DNA of 52,814 bases from Chloroflexota bacterium (GTDB lineage Bacteria > Chloroflexota > Dehalococcoidia > JACQUD01). Below the pieces are notes generated by a model. That model ran no database searches. It saw only the letters and a program-made list of their open reading frames with translations, and was not told the DNA's origin. The position numbers and the translations under genes are program-made. Location: the NCBI GenBank assembly GCA_016210485.1, contig JACQUD010000014.1, forward strand, positions 1 to 52,814. The letters run 5' to 3'. Shown here one piece after another: positions 42,801 through 51,792 of the stretch; position 1 is the stretch's first letter, and each line of letters opens with the position of its first letter.

Positions 42801-44105
42801 ATCAATACCTGGGATTTCCCTACCTATTTCCTGGCAGTTGTGGCGAGCCTCTTCCTATTGGAGCGCTCCAGGGGCCGAACGCTGAGCCTGGGTGTATTTT
42901 TGTGGGTTGGTATTGAGGCAGCTCTAGTCTATGGCCTGAGCTATGTGCTCTATCTTCCCTTCCATCAGAATTACCAGCTCTTCTACCTCGGTGTTCGAGG
43001 CAGTTTGTGGAAAACCCCCCTCCCCAACTATCTGGCCATCTACGGCCTGTTCCTTTTCCTGCTCATCTCCTGGTGGTTCCGGGAAACAGGCCGGGCTTTT
43101 ACTCACCGGCTCTCCCTTGGGGGTGGCCGATGGTGGCGGATGCTCCCTGTTGGCGTCCTCTTTATAGCTCTGAGCCTCGGCCTGGCGGCACTCCTCATGG
43201 CCTCGAGGCGGGACGCCACGGCTCTCCTGGTGCCCCTCCTGGCCTTGATTTCCCTCCTGGCCTGGAACTATTGGCGAAAGGGAGAGCTTATCCCTCTCGT
43301 TGCCACCGGGTTGGCCGCCCTGGGCCTGACCCTGACGCTGACGGTGGACTTCCTGGTCCTGAAGGGCGATATAAACCGGCAGAACACCGTCTTCAAGTTT
43401 TATCTCCAGGCCTGGGTGCTGCTGGCACTAGCCTCATCCTTCGCTGGATGGCGGCTGCTGGGAGACGCCCTGGAGCACTTTAAGGCCCGGCAGCACCGAC
43501 GTCTGTGGGTGCTCTGGCTGGGGGGCTTGGGGGTCCTCCTGGCCTCCAGCCTTATATATCCAATAGACGCCACGCCCGTGCGCCTGGGCGACCGCTTTCA
43601 GGCAATGCCACCCACTCTGAACGGGATGGCGTTCATGGAAGGGGCTACCTATTACGATGAGAAAGGGCCCATAGGGCTGAAGTGGGACCTTCAGGCCATC
43701 CGATGGCTCCGGGAGAACGTGTCGGGCTCGCCTATGATTGCCGAAGGGGTTACCCCCGACTATAGCTGGGGCTCTCGCATCTCCGTTTACACTGGCCTGC
43801 CCACCATCGTGGGCTGGGGATGGCACCAGGAGCAGCAGCGGTGGGGCTATCAGGAGCAAGTGAAGGTTCGGCAGCAGGATGTAAGAGCTCTCTTCGCAGA
43901 CCCTAGCCCCAAGGAGGCCCTGGCTTTGCTCCGAAAATATAATGTTAGCTACATATATGTGGGAACCCTGGAGAGGCTTTACTACCCGGGAGATGGCCTG
44001 GCCAAGTTCGAGGCCATGGCTGGGGAGCAGCTAGAGATGGTCTATCCCAACTCCCAGGAGTCCAATCCGGAGGTCAAGATTTATAAGGTCAAGGGAGTGC
44101 CCTGA
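39828..44105 (+). CDS. 1425-aa fusion: N-terminal GT39/PMT-like glycosyltransferase plus C-terminal DUF2298 (Chlor_Arch_YYY) domain
   Basis: N-term [27 protein letters not shown]...[22 protein letters not shown]; C-term [48 protein letters not shown]...[15 protein letters not shown], matching the standalone 5516..7831 protein. Confidence 0.88.
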   Translation: [1425 protein letters not shown]

Positions 44106-44141
44106 AAAGCAGAGAAAATGTTCGCTTATTCGCTCCTACAG

Positions 44142-44170
44142 TAGACAGTGAACAGGCTTTTCTGTATACT
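44142..44170 (+). promoter_or_regulatory. Promoter upstream of rpsT
   Basis: TAGACA (44142-44147), 17-nt spacer, TATACT (44165-44170). Confidence 0.6.
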
Positions 44171-44193
44171 AGGCTAGTAAGTGAGGAGTGAAG

Positions 44194-44472
44194 ATGGCCA
44201 ATACTAAATCGGCGAAGAGAGCGGCGCGGGTGTCGGAGCGACACGGCCTGCGGAACCGGGCGGTGAAAAGCTCCGTGAGGACCCATATATCTAAGGCGCG
44301 GGACATTATAGGCGAGGGAGACGCCCCAGAGGCTCAGGGGGCTATGCGGGGAGCAATCATCGCTCTGGACAGGGCTGCCCGCAAAGGAGTCATCCATCCG
44401 AATAATGCGGCGCGCCGCAAATCTCGCCTCGTAAAGCAGCTAAACGCAGCTTTAGAGCAGCCTCAAAGCTAA
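44194..44472 (+). CDS. rpsT: 30S ribosomal protein S20
   Basis: MANTKSAKRAARVSERHGLRNRAVKSSVRTHISKARDII...KGVIHPNNAARRKSRLVKQLNAAL. Confidence 0.95.
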   Translation: MANTKSAKRAARVSERHGLRNRAVKSSVRTHISKARDIIGEGDAPEAQGAMRGAIIALDRAARKGVIHPNNAARRKSRLVKQLNAALEQPQS

Positions 44473-44489
44473 CCTGGGAACCATCTTGG

Positions 44490-44525
44490 CCAGGGCAGGC
44501 TCTGGTTTCTTTTCTCCTTTTTTAC
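44490..44525 (+). terminator. Putative intrinsic terminator after rpsT
   Basis: CCAGGG-CAGG-CTCTGG (one G-T pair) followed by TTTCTTTTCTCCTTTTTTA. Confidence 0.6.
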
Positions 44526-44560
44526 CGAATTGAGTTGCCCGCTATTTGTCTCCTTTCGCC

Positions 44561-44589
44561 TTGAGCTAGCTTCAAGGTTATGTTACTAT
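44561..44589 (+). promoter_or_regulatory. Promoter immediately upstream of lepA (apparent leaderless architecture)
   Basis: TTGAGC (44561-44566), 17-nt spacer, TACTAT (44584-44589); ATG at 44598; no Shine-Dalgarno. Confidence 0.55.
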
Positions 44590-44597
44590 GACCCTTG

Positions 44598-46427
44598 ATG
44601 GAACATATCCGTAACTTCTGTATCGTCGCCCACATCGATCACGGCAAGTCCACCCTGGCCGACCGCATCCTGGAGCTTACCGGGGCCATCTCCCACTGGA
44701 AGGGGGATTCTCCCTTCCTGGACCAGATGGAGCTGGAGCGGGAGCGAGGCATCACCATCAAAGCCCAGGCAGTGCGTCTCTCCTATAGGGCTAAGGACGG
44801 CCAGGAATACGAGCTAAATCTCATCGACACCCCGGGGCATGTGGACTTCACCTACGAGGTGTCCCGGAGCCTGGCCGCCTGCGAGGGCGTTATCCTGGTG
44901 GTGGATGCCTCTCAGGGCGTCCAGGCGCAGACGGTAGCCAATGTGCGCCTGGCGCTGGAGCAGGGACTGGCTCTCATCCCAGTGATCAACAAGATAGACC
45001 TGCCCAATGCCCAGCCCGAGCTGGTGTCCCAGGAGCTCCATCAGGCTCTGGGCTTCTCCCTGGATGACATGTTATTCATCTCCGCCAAGGATGGGAAGGG
45101 GGTAAAGGAGGTGCTGGAGGCGGTGGTGCGCCGAGTTCCATCACCCTCGGGACAGCCCGAAGGCCCCCTGCGAGCCCTCATCTTCGATTCCAGCTACGAC
45201 CCCTATAAGGGGGTAATCGCCTACGTGCGCCTGGTGGATGGCCGAGTGAGGCAAGGTGAGCGGCTGCTCCTGATGTCCACCGGGAGGGGGCTGGAGGCCC
45301 TTGAGGTGGGGGTGTTCCATCCCTCCCTGACCCCGGTGGAGGGCCTGGAGTCAGGTGAGGTAGGCTACATCGCCACCGGTCTCAAGGATGTCCAGGAGTG
45401 CCAAGTGGGAGACACTGTAACCTTGGAAGAGAATCCCACCTCGCATCCCCTCCCAGGATACAAGCCGGTCAAGCCTATGGTCTTCGCTGGCCTCTATCCC
45501 ACCCAGGCGGGGGATTACTCCGCCCTGCGCGACGCCCTGGGCAAGCTTAAGCTCAACGACGCCTCGCTTTCCTACGAGCCCGAGACCTCCAAGGCCCTGG
45601 GCTTCGGCTTCCGCTGCGGTTTCCTGGGCACCCTGCACCTGGACATCGTCCAGGAGAGGCTGGAACGGGAGTATGGCCTGGCTCTGCTGATGACGGCACC
45701 CAGTGTGGCCTACCGTGTGTCCACAACAGATGGAAAGGAGCTAGAGATATCCAATCCCTCTGCCCTACCTCCCCCTGAGAAAATTGGGGAGGTCCGGGAG
45801 CCCTGGATGCGGGTCACTATCCCCGTGCCCCAGCAGTATATCGGGCCAGTGATGGAACTGGTGACGGGGAGCCGGGGAGAGTTCCTCAGAATGGAATACC
45901 TGGTGGTCAGGGAAGGCGAGGGTGCCGAGGTGGGCGCCCAGACTACCACAGTCCTGCTAGAATACCGGATGCCCCTGGCCCAGATGCTCTCCGACTTCTA
46001 CGACCAGCTCAAGGCCAGCACGCAGGGCTACGCCTCCATGGACTACTCCTTTCTGGAGTATCGGGCGATGCCCCTGGTGAAGCTGGACATATTGGTCAAT
46101 GGCCAGGTGGTGGATGCCCTCTCCCTCATCGCCCACCGGGATGAGGCCCAGCGTGTGGGGCGAGCCTTGGCGCAGAAACTGATGGAGGTGATCCCGCGCC
46201 AACTCTACGAGGTAGCCATCCAGGCGGCCATCGGGGGCAAGGTCATCGCTCGGGAGACGGTGCGAGCCTTGAGAAAGGATGTGCTGGCCAAGTGCTATGG
46301 CGGCGATATCACCCGCAAGATGAAGCTCCTGGAGAAACAAGCGGCGGGCAAGAGGCGCATGAAGCGGCTGGGCAAGGTGGAGATACCCCAGGAGGCCTTC
46401 ACCGCCGTGCTCAAGCTAGGCCGATAG
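44598..46427 (+). CDS. lepA: Elongation factor 4 (LepA)
   Basis: [32 protein letters not shown]...[40 protein letters not shown]...[36 protein letters not shown]. Confidence 0.97.
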   Translation: MEHIRNFCIVAHIDHGKSTLADRILELTGAISHWKGDSPFLDQMELERERGITIKAQAVRLSYRAKDGQEYELNLIDTPGHVDFTYEVSRSLAACEGVILVVDASQGVQAQTVANVRLALEQGLALIPVINKIDLPNAQPELVSQELHQALGFSLDDMLFISAKDGKGVKEVLEAVVRRVPSPSGQPEGPLRALIFDSSYDPYKGVIAYVRLVDGRVRQGERLLLMSTGRGLEALEVGVFHPSLTPVEGLESGEVGYIATGLKDVQECQVGDTVTLEENPTSHPLPGYKPVKPMVFAGLYPTQAGDYSALRDALGKLKLNDASLSYEPETSKALGFGFRCGFLGTLHLDIVQERLEREYGLALLMTAPSVAYRVSTTDGKELEISNPSALPPPEKIGEVREPWMRVTIPVPQQYIGPVMELVTGSRGEFLRMEYLVVREGEGAEVGAQTTTVLLEYRMPLAQMLSDFYDQLKASTQGYASMDYSFLEYRAMPLVKLDILVNGQVVDALSLIAHRDEAQRVGRALAQKLMEVIPRQLYEVAIQAAIGGKVIARETVRALRKDVLAKCYGGDITRKMKLLEKQAAGKRRMKRLGKVEIPQEAFTAVLKLGR

Positions 46428-46463
46428 CCCCTGTTTTCGGCCAGGCCTATCGGGGGCGCTCCT

Positions 46464-46640
46464 CTAAACAGGAACAGTGCCTTCAGCACGCCAAGTTGGG
46501 TCAGCAATCCCACTATGTCCCTGGTAAAGTCGCTCCTTCACAATGAGACCTCGCTCATCTACCTCGAAAATAGACACCCTCGTCATCTCTATGCGCTTCC
46601 CCATCGCCGGGGAACCCCAGGGCCCGACCCTGGATGCCTT
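46464..46640 (-). pseudogene. C-terminal remnant of a SnoaL-like / NTF2-fold protein
   Basis: Minus-strand frame ...ASRVGPWGSPAMGKRIEMTRVSIFEVDERGLIVKERLYQGHSGIADPTWRAEGTVPV*, resembling the end of SnoaL-like domains (G-P-x-x-G-x-P-x-T-G-K-R-x-E...I-F-x-x-x-D-G-x-I-x-x-E-R-x-Y); stop codon just upstream of the homologous part. Confidence 0.4.
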
Positions 46641-46799
46641 TCTAGCACACCGTTACCTTACCGCAAATGCTTATCTTTATATTATACCAATGGAATCCTT
46701 CCCCTTCAACAGATTCGCTACAAAACAGGCTGCCTTACCTTGACACTCAAAAAACAATGTGTTAGATTTAACAAGGTTTGAAACTGTGGAGGCAGCTTT

Positions 46800-47600
46800 A
46801 TGAACTCAATCGTCTGTGTCAAGCAAGTTCCCGACCCTGAAGCTCCCCCCGCAAGCTTCAGGATAGACTCTGCCACCAACAGAATGGTGCCGGCCGCCGG
46901 GGTCAAGCCCGTCCTTAGCCCCTTCGATGAGTATGCGATAGAGGCGGCCCTGCGCCTTAAAGATGCCCAAGGAGGTAAGATCAGCATCCTCTCCCTGGGG
47001 AAAAATCTGGCCTTAGATGTGGTCAAAAAGTCCCTGTCCATGGGTGCCGACGAGCTTTACCTACTCCAAGATGATGCTTTCGAGGGAGGGGATAGCTATT
47101 CCACTGCCTACGCCCTGTCCCTGGCCATCAAGAAGCTGGGGAAGTTCGACCTCATTTTCTGCGGCCGCCAGGCCGCCGACTGGGATGCCGGCCAAGTGGG
47201 TTCGGGGATCGCCGAGCTCCTGGGCATCCCTTCCATCACCGTGGCCTCTAAGGTGGAGGCGGCGGATGGTAAAGCTCGGGTGGAGAGGGTCCTTCCCGAT
47301 GGCCGCGAAGTGGTGGAGGTGGACCTCCCAGCACTGGTCACCGTTAGCAACGAGCTAGGGGAACCCCGCTACCCTACCTTGAAGGGGATCATGGCCGCGG
47401 GCAAGAAGCCAGTGACGGTGTGGAAGGCCTCGGATCTGGGAGCTGACCCCGCCCAGTTGGGGCGCGCTGGCGCCAAGACCAACCTGCTAAAGCTTTACGC
47501 ACCGGTGCGGGAGACCCACTGTGAGATAGTAGAGGGTGAGACCCCCGAGGAGGCCGGAGCCAAGATGGCCCTACGCCTGCGGCAGGCCAAGCTATTGTAG
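46800..47600 (+). CDS. etfB: Electron transfer flavoprotein beta subunit
   Basis: SIVCVKQVPDPEAPPASFRIDSATNRMVPAAGVKPVLSPFDEYAIEAALRLKD...FCGRQAADWDAGQVGSGIAELLGIPSITVASKVE. Confidence 0.95.
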   Translation: MNSIVCVKQVPDPEAPPASFRIDSATNRMVPAAGVKPVLSPFDEYAIEAALRLKDAQGGKISILSLGKNLALDVVKKSLSMGADELYLLQDDAFEGGDSYSTAYALSLAIKKLGKFDLIFCGRQAADWDAGQVGSGIAELLGIPSITVASKVEAADGKARVERVLPDGREVVEVDLPALVTVSNELGEPRYPTLKGIMAAGKKPVTVWKASDLGADPAQLGRAGAKTNLLKLYAPVRETHCEIVEGETPEEAGAKMALRLRQAKLL

Positions 47601-47611
47601 GAGGCAGACCT

Positions 47612-48607
47612 ATGGCCAATAGTGGCATCATCATCTTTGGGGAACTAGGCGCCGGGCGGCTGTCCAGCATAACCCTGGAGCTCCTGGGGGCGGGAAGGAA
47701 GCTGGCCGATGCCCTGGGCCAGGAGTTGGCAGCCATCTTCCTGGGCCACCCGGTGGACCCAGTGGTTCGGGAGGCCATAGCCTTCGGCGCCGACAAGGTC
47801 TACACAATAGATAACCCTGCGCTCCAGGAGTACCTCACCGAGCCCAGTGTGGCAGCCCTGGAGGCGGCTTGCCGCCAGCTCTCCCCGGAGGTCTTACTCC
47901 TGGGACAAACAGCGGTGGGCCGAGACATGGCCCCTCGCCTGGCCTTCCGTTTGGGAACAGGCCTGGCCATGGACTGTGTACACCTAGAGGTGCAGGCCGA
48001 TTCACGACTGCTGGTAGCGACCCGCCCCGTCTACGGGGGCAACGCCTTGGCTGAGATGACATGCCCCTCAGCCCGACCCCAGATGGCAACGGTCCGCGCC
48101 AAGTCCCAGGAGGCCCTTCCCAGGGATGACTCCCGAACAGGGGAGGTCATCCCCCTAAGCGTATCTCTACCCTCATCTCGGTCCCGGCTGGTGGAGCGGG
48201 TGCGACAGGAGGCGGCTGGGGTCAAGCTAGAGGACGCCGAGATAATCATCGCCGGCGGGCGGGGCATCGGTAGCGCCGAGGGCTTCCAGACCCTGGAGGA
48301 ACTGGCTCGGCTGCTAAGCGGCGCTGTGGGCACTACCCGGGCTGCAGTGGACGCCAACTGGCGGCCTTCCAGCGACCAGATAGGTCTCACCGGAAAGATA
48401 GTAGCCCCCACCCTTTACGTAGCCATCGCCATCTCCGGGGCCAGCCAGCATCTGGCAGGGTGCTCCGGATCCAAGAACATAGTAGCCATAAACAAAGACC
48501 CCGACGCTAACATCTTCAAAGCGGCCCAGTATGGGGTGGTAGGGGACTATCGAAAAGTCCTTCCTGCCTTCCTGAACAAGGTCAAAGAGCTGCTGGAAAC
48601 TTCTTAG
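47612..48607 (+). CDS. etfA: Electron transfer flavoprotein alpha subunit
   Basis: [113 protein letters not shown]. Confidence 0.96.
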   Translation: MANSGIIIFGELGAGRLSSITLELLGAGRKLADALGQELAAIFLGHPVDPVVREAIAFGADKVYTIDNPALQEYLTEPSVAALEAACRQLSPEVLLLGQTAVGRDMAPRLAFRLGTGLAMDCVHLEVQADSRLLVATRPVYGGNALAEMTCPSARPQMATVRAKSQEALPRDDSRTGEVIPLSVSLPSSRSRLVERVRQEAAGVKLEDAEIIIAGGRGIGSAEGFQTLEELARLLSGAVGTTRAAVDANWRPSSDQIGLTGKIVAPTLYVAIAISGASQHLAGCSGSKNIVAINKDPDANIFKAAQYGVVGDYRKVLPAFLNKVKELLETS

Positions 48608-48625
48608 CCCCATAGACAGGTTGCC

Positions 48626-48654
48626 TTGACAAGGTTTCTGCGCTGAACTATTAT
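48626..48654 (+). promoter_or_regulatory. Consensus sigma70-type promoter of the padR operon
   Basis: TTGACA (48626-48631), 17-nt spacer, TATTAT (48649-48654). Confidence 0.8.
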
Positions 48655-48673
48655 TACCTCGGATACCGAGGTA
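48655..48673 (+). promoter_or_regulatory. Palindromic candidate PadR operator
   Basis: TACCTCGG-ATA-CCGAGGTA, 8-bp perfect arms, starting 1 nt after the -10 box; an outer dyad TATTACCTC/GAGGTAATA overlaps it. Confidence 0.65.
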
Positions 48674-48692
48674 GAGGTAATAGAGGTGCAGG

Positions 48693-49019
48693 ATGGCCTA
48701 TGTCAAGGAGCTACTGAAGGGAAATACAGACCCGTTGCTGCTCAGCCTTATAAATCTGAGGGCCATGTATGGCTACGAGATTATCAAGGAGGTAGCCAGA
48801 CGCAGCGAGGGATACTTCAAGCTTAACGAAGGGACGTTATATCCGGCGCTGCATCGGCTGGAGAAGGCGGGGCTCATCGAGGGGCGGTGGCAGCCCTCTA
48901 TCACAGGTCAGGAGAGGCGCTACTATCATATCACGGATAAGGGACACGATGTACTGACAGCCCGGAGGAAGGAGTGGAAAGGCTTCGCCCGGGCTGTAGA
49001 ACTCATTTTCGGAGTCTAA
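48693..49019 (+). CDS. PadR family transcriptional regulator
   Basis: LLKGNTDPLLLSLINLRAMYGYEIIKEVARRSEGYFKLNEGTLYPALHRLEKAGLIEGRWQPSITGQERRYYHITDKGHDVL. Confidence 0.93.
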   Translation: MAYVKELLKGNTDPLLLSLINLRAMYGYEIIKEVARRSEGYFKLNEGTLYPALHRLEKAGLIEGRWQPSITGQERRYYHITDKGHDVLTARRKEWKGFARAVELIFGV

Positions 49020-49021
49020 AC

Positions 49022-50026
49022 ATGGGCGAAGGCTTGGATGAGATACTGCACTATATAAATAGCCTTCGGCGCATGGGGATCTCCCCGGGCACGGAGCGTC
49101 GCGTCCTGAGGGAGGTTTACAGTCACCTGGAGGAGGAGGTTCGGGAGCTAGAGGCTACCGGGATGCCCCAGGAAGAGGCGGTGCACCAGGCGGTAGCTCA
49201 ATTCGGCCCTCCTCGTGATATAGCTCAGAGCATGGCAGATATCTATGCCCGGAGCTCCTTGAGGGAGGCCCTAGCTGGTGCTGCCCCCCACTTCCTCATA
49301 GCCTTAACATTCCTATTCCACCTCTGGCAGAGGCCAAGCTGGGTAGTATTCCTGGCTACACTCACTGGAGGGCTGGCCCTCTACGGATGGGGCCGGGGCA
49401 AGCCGGCCTGGTTCTACCCCTGGCTGGGCTACTCTCTGGCCGCTACTCTGTCGATGCTCTTCTCGGCCATGCTCTTGGCGGGATGGAGCGTATCCCGTCT
49501 CCTGGATACCCCAGGAATGGGGTGGGGACTCTGGGTAGTGGTGGGGGCATATGTACCCCTGGCCCTGGGGATCCTGGTGGCGGTGGCCGGACGTGTGGCC
49601 CAGCAGGATTGGCTCCATGTCTCTCTAATGTTCTTACCCCTCCCCGTGCTGGCCGGGTGGGCCTTGCGCCTCCAGCAGCAAGACAAGCTTCTGGAACAGG
49701 GACGATATCGCTTGCAGGACATGGACCCCGGCATGGCGGTCATCCTCGCTGTGCTAGCCCTATCAGTGATTGCCTTCCTTCGTTTGAGGAGGAGGCTTCT
49801 CAAAATATCCCTCCTCCTGAGCACCACCGTGGGAGTGCTGATCGTGCTCTCCCTGAGCCAGGGAGTGCCCCTCAACTTTCTGGGCTTCGTCCTGGTAGCC
49901 TCGGCTCTGGCAGTGTTTCTGCTCAGCCCAGCCCTCCTGGACCACCACGGAGACCCAAAGGAAGAGCCCTGGGCCTCCATTCATTCTGAGGAACCCCTGG
50001 CTCAAGGCTGGCGCCGGGCGGTTTAG
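49022..50026 (+). CDS. HAAS-domain multi-TM membrane protein (PadR partner)
   Basis: MGEGLDEILHYINSLRRMGISPGTERRVLREVYSHLEEEVRELEATGMPQEEAVHQAVAQFGPPRDIAQSMADIY then hydrophobic segments. Confidence 0.75.
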   Translation: MGEGLDEILHYINSLRRMGISPGTERRVLREVYSHLEEEVRELEATGMPQEEAVHQAVAQFGPPRDIAQSMADIYARSSLREALAGAAPHFLIALTFLFHLWQRPSWVVFLATLTGGLALYGWGRGKPAWFYPWLGYSLAATLSMLFSAMLLAGWSVSRLLDTPGMGWGLWVVVGAYVPLALGILVAVAGRVAQQDWLHVSLMFLPLPVLAGWALRLQQQDKLLEQGRYRLQDMDPGMAVILAVLALSVIAFLRLRRRLLKISLLLSTTVGVLIVLSLSQGVPLNFLGFVLVASALAVFLLSPALLDHHGDPKEEPWASIHSEEPLAQGWRRAV

Positions 50027-50053
50027 CCCGATGGGGGGCTACCGGAGACGGCG

Positions 50054-50914
50054 ATGGCAGACAAGAAGGTAGGCATCGTCGCTGACAGCACTGCTTGCCT
50101 GCCCTCGGAGCTGGCCAAAGAGTTGGGCATTCAGGTAGTGCCTGTGGACCTGGTTTTTGAAGGCAAGGTCTATCGAGATGGCCTGGATAGCAATTACGAG
50201 GAGTTCTACGCCCTTCTGAAGTCGGCTCGCCGCCTCCCCACCACCTCAGCCCCTTCTCCCAGCTCCTATCTGGAGGCTATGCGGGAGGCGGGAAAGGGCC
50301 GGGAGGGGGTACTGTGTATCACCGTCTCTTCCAAGGTGAGTGCCATGTATGAGTCGGCCCGGCTGGCCATGGAGATGGCCCAGGGATCCATGCCCGGCCT
50401 TCAGGTGACCGTCCTGGACTCGGGCACGGCAGCTATGGCCCAGGGGTTCGTGGCTCTGGAGGCGGCTCGGAAGGCGGCTCAGGGAGTGAGCCTGGCGGAG
50501 GTGGAGACGGCGGCCCGGCAGGTGTCAGCCAAGGCCAACATCGTGGCCATGCTAGACACCCTATACTATCTGGCCAAAGGTGGGCGCATCCCCAGGGCGG
50601 CAGCCTGGATAGGCTCGGTGCTGAGCATCAAGCCCATCCTGGAGTTTCGCCAGGGAGAGGTTAGACTGGTGGAGCGCGCTCGAACACGGCGACGCGCCCT
50701 GGGCCGTCTTCTGGACATCGTGGAGGAGAGACTGGGGAACAGGCCTGTCCATGTGGCCGTGGTCCATGCCAACGCTATAGAGGAGGCCCAGATTCTTAAA
50801 GAGAAGATCCGGGCACGATGGCAATGTCGAGAGCTTTACATAACGCCTTTCACCCCCGTCATGGGCGCTCACCTGGGTCCCGGCCTGGTGGGGGTGGCCT
50901 TTTATCCCGATTGA
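50054..50914 (+). CDS. DegV family (fatty-acid-binding) protein
   Basis: VGIVADSTACLPSELAKELGIQVVPVDLVFEGKVYRDGLDSNYEEFYALLKSARRLPTTSAPSPSSYLE...MLDTLYYLAKGGRIPRAAAWIGSVLSIKPIL. Confidence 0.94.
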   Translation: MADKKVGIVADSTACLPSELAKELGIQVVPVDLVFEGKVYRDGLDSNYEEFYALLKSARRLPTTSAPSPSSYLEAMREAGKGREGVLCITVSSKVSAMYESARLAMEMAQGSMPGLQVTVLDSGTAAMAQGFVALEAARKAAQGVSLAEVETAARQVSAKANIVAMLDTLYYLAKGGRIPRAAAWIGSVLSIKPILEFRQGEVRLVERARTRRRALGRLLDIVEERLGNRPVHVAVVHANAIEEAQILKEKIRARWQCRELYITPFTPVMGAHLGPGLVGVAFYPD

Positions 50915-50932
50915 CCGGGCGGTGAGATTGAG

Positions 50933-51616
50933 ATGATCTCAGAGATAGCTCTAACCGCCGGCTCTTACCTTCTCGGCTCTTTGCCCATAGTCTATCTTAT
51001 GGGGAGGCGACGAGGCCTGGACCTGCGCCGGGCGGGCAGTGGCAATGTGGGAGGCGGCAACCTGTGGCAGGTGGCGGGGGCATCCTGGGGGATCCTAGGG
51101 GGCCTGGCCGATGTCGCCAAGGGGGCGCTTCCTGTGGGCATAGGCAAGGCCCTGGGTTTCGACCTGCCCTGGATAGTGGCAGCGGGACTGGCCGGAGTGG
51201 TGGGGCAAATGTGGCCCTTCTTCCTGAAATTCAGTGGGGGACGCGGCAACGCTCCGGGCATAGGTTTCGCCGCCACCCTGGGCCTGTGGCAGGCGCTCAT
51301 GGTCATCCCTATCATGCTCCTAGGAGGCGTGCTCTGGGGAGCACCGCACATCCTAGGGTCCAACCTGCCCTGGAAGCAGCGCCTGGCCTTCCACCGTTCC
51401 CAGAGCCGAGCTGTGCCCATGTTCATGCTGCTGGGTTTCGCTGTCGTCCCCCTCTTCACCTGGAGCCTGGACAGGGGATTCGGGGTAACCCTGAGCTGCC
51501 TGGGCCTGCTCGCCCTCATACTGATGCGCCGGCTCACCGCTGGCTGGCGTCAGGACTCAAAGGGCAACCTTGCTTCTCGGCTCTGGCGACGCCTCATCTA
51601 CGACCGCGCCACCTAG
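50933..51616 (+). CDS. plsY: Glycerol-3-phosphate acyltransferase PlsY
   Basis: AGSYLLGSLPIVYLMGRRRGLDLRRAGSGNVGGGNLWQVAGASWGILGGLADVAKGALPVGIGKALG...FLKFSGGRGNAPGIGFAATLG. Confidence 0.88.
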   Translation: MISEIALTAGSYLLGSLPIVYLMGRRRGLDLRRAGSGNVGGGNLWQVAGASWGILGGLADVAKGALPVGIGKALGFDLPWIVAAGLAGVVGQMWPFFLKFSGGRGNAPGIGFAATLGLWQALMVIPIMLLGGVLWGAPHILGSNLPWKQRLAFHRSQSRAVPMFMLLGFAVVPLFTWSLDRGFGVTLSCLGLLALILMRRLTAGWRQDSKGNLASRLWRRLIYDRAT

Positions 51617-51672
51617 CCCGCTGCCTTCAGCTTGTCCCTCCAGAGGATAGAGTTTATTATTTAGAGAAAACC

Positions 51673-51792
51673 ATGTACGAACTGGAGTTGGAGCGGGCAC
51701 GGCAAGCTTTGGAGGACATCTCGGGGTCGGTCTCCTACCCGGCCCTGGTAGACGATAACCTAATATCACTTCCAGACCAGCATCATCCCTGA
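51673..51792 (+). pseudogene. Short truncated ORF (N-terminal stub) abutting an IS remnant
   Basis: MYELELERARQALEDISGSVSYPALVDDN... whose end runs antisense into the transposase fragment. Confidence 0.35.
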
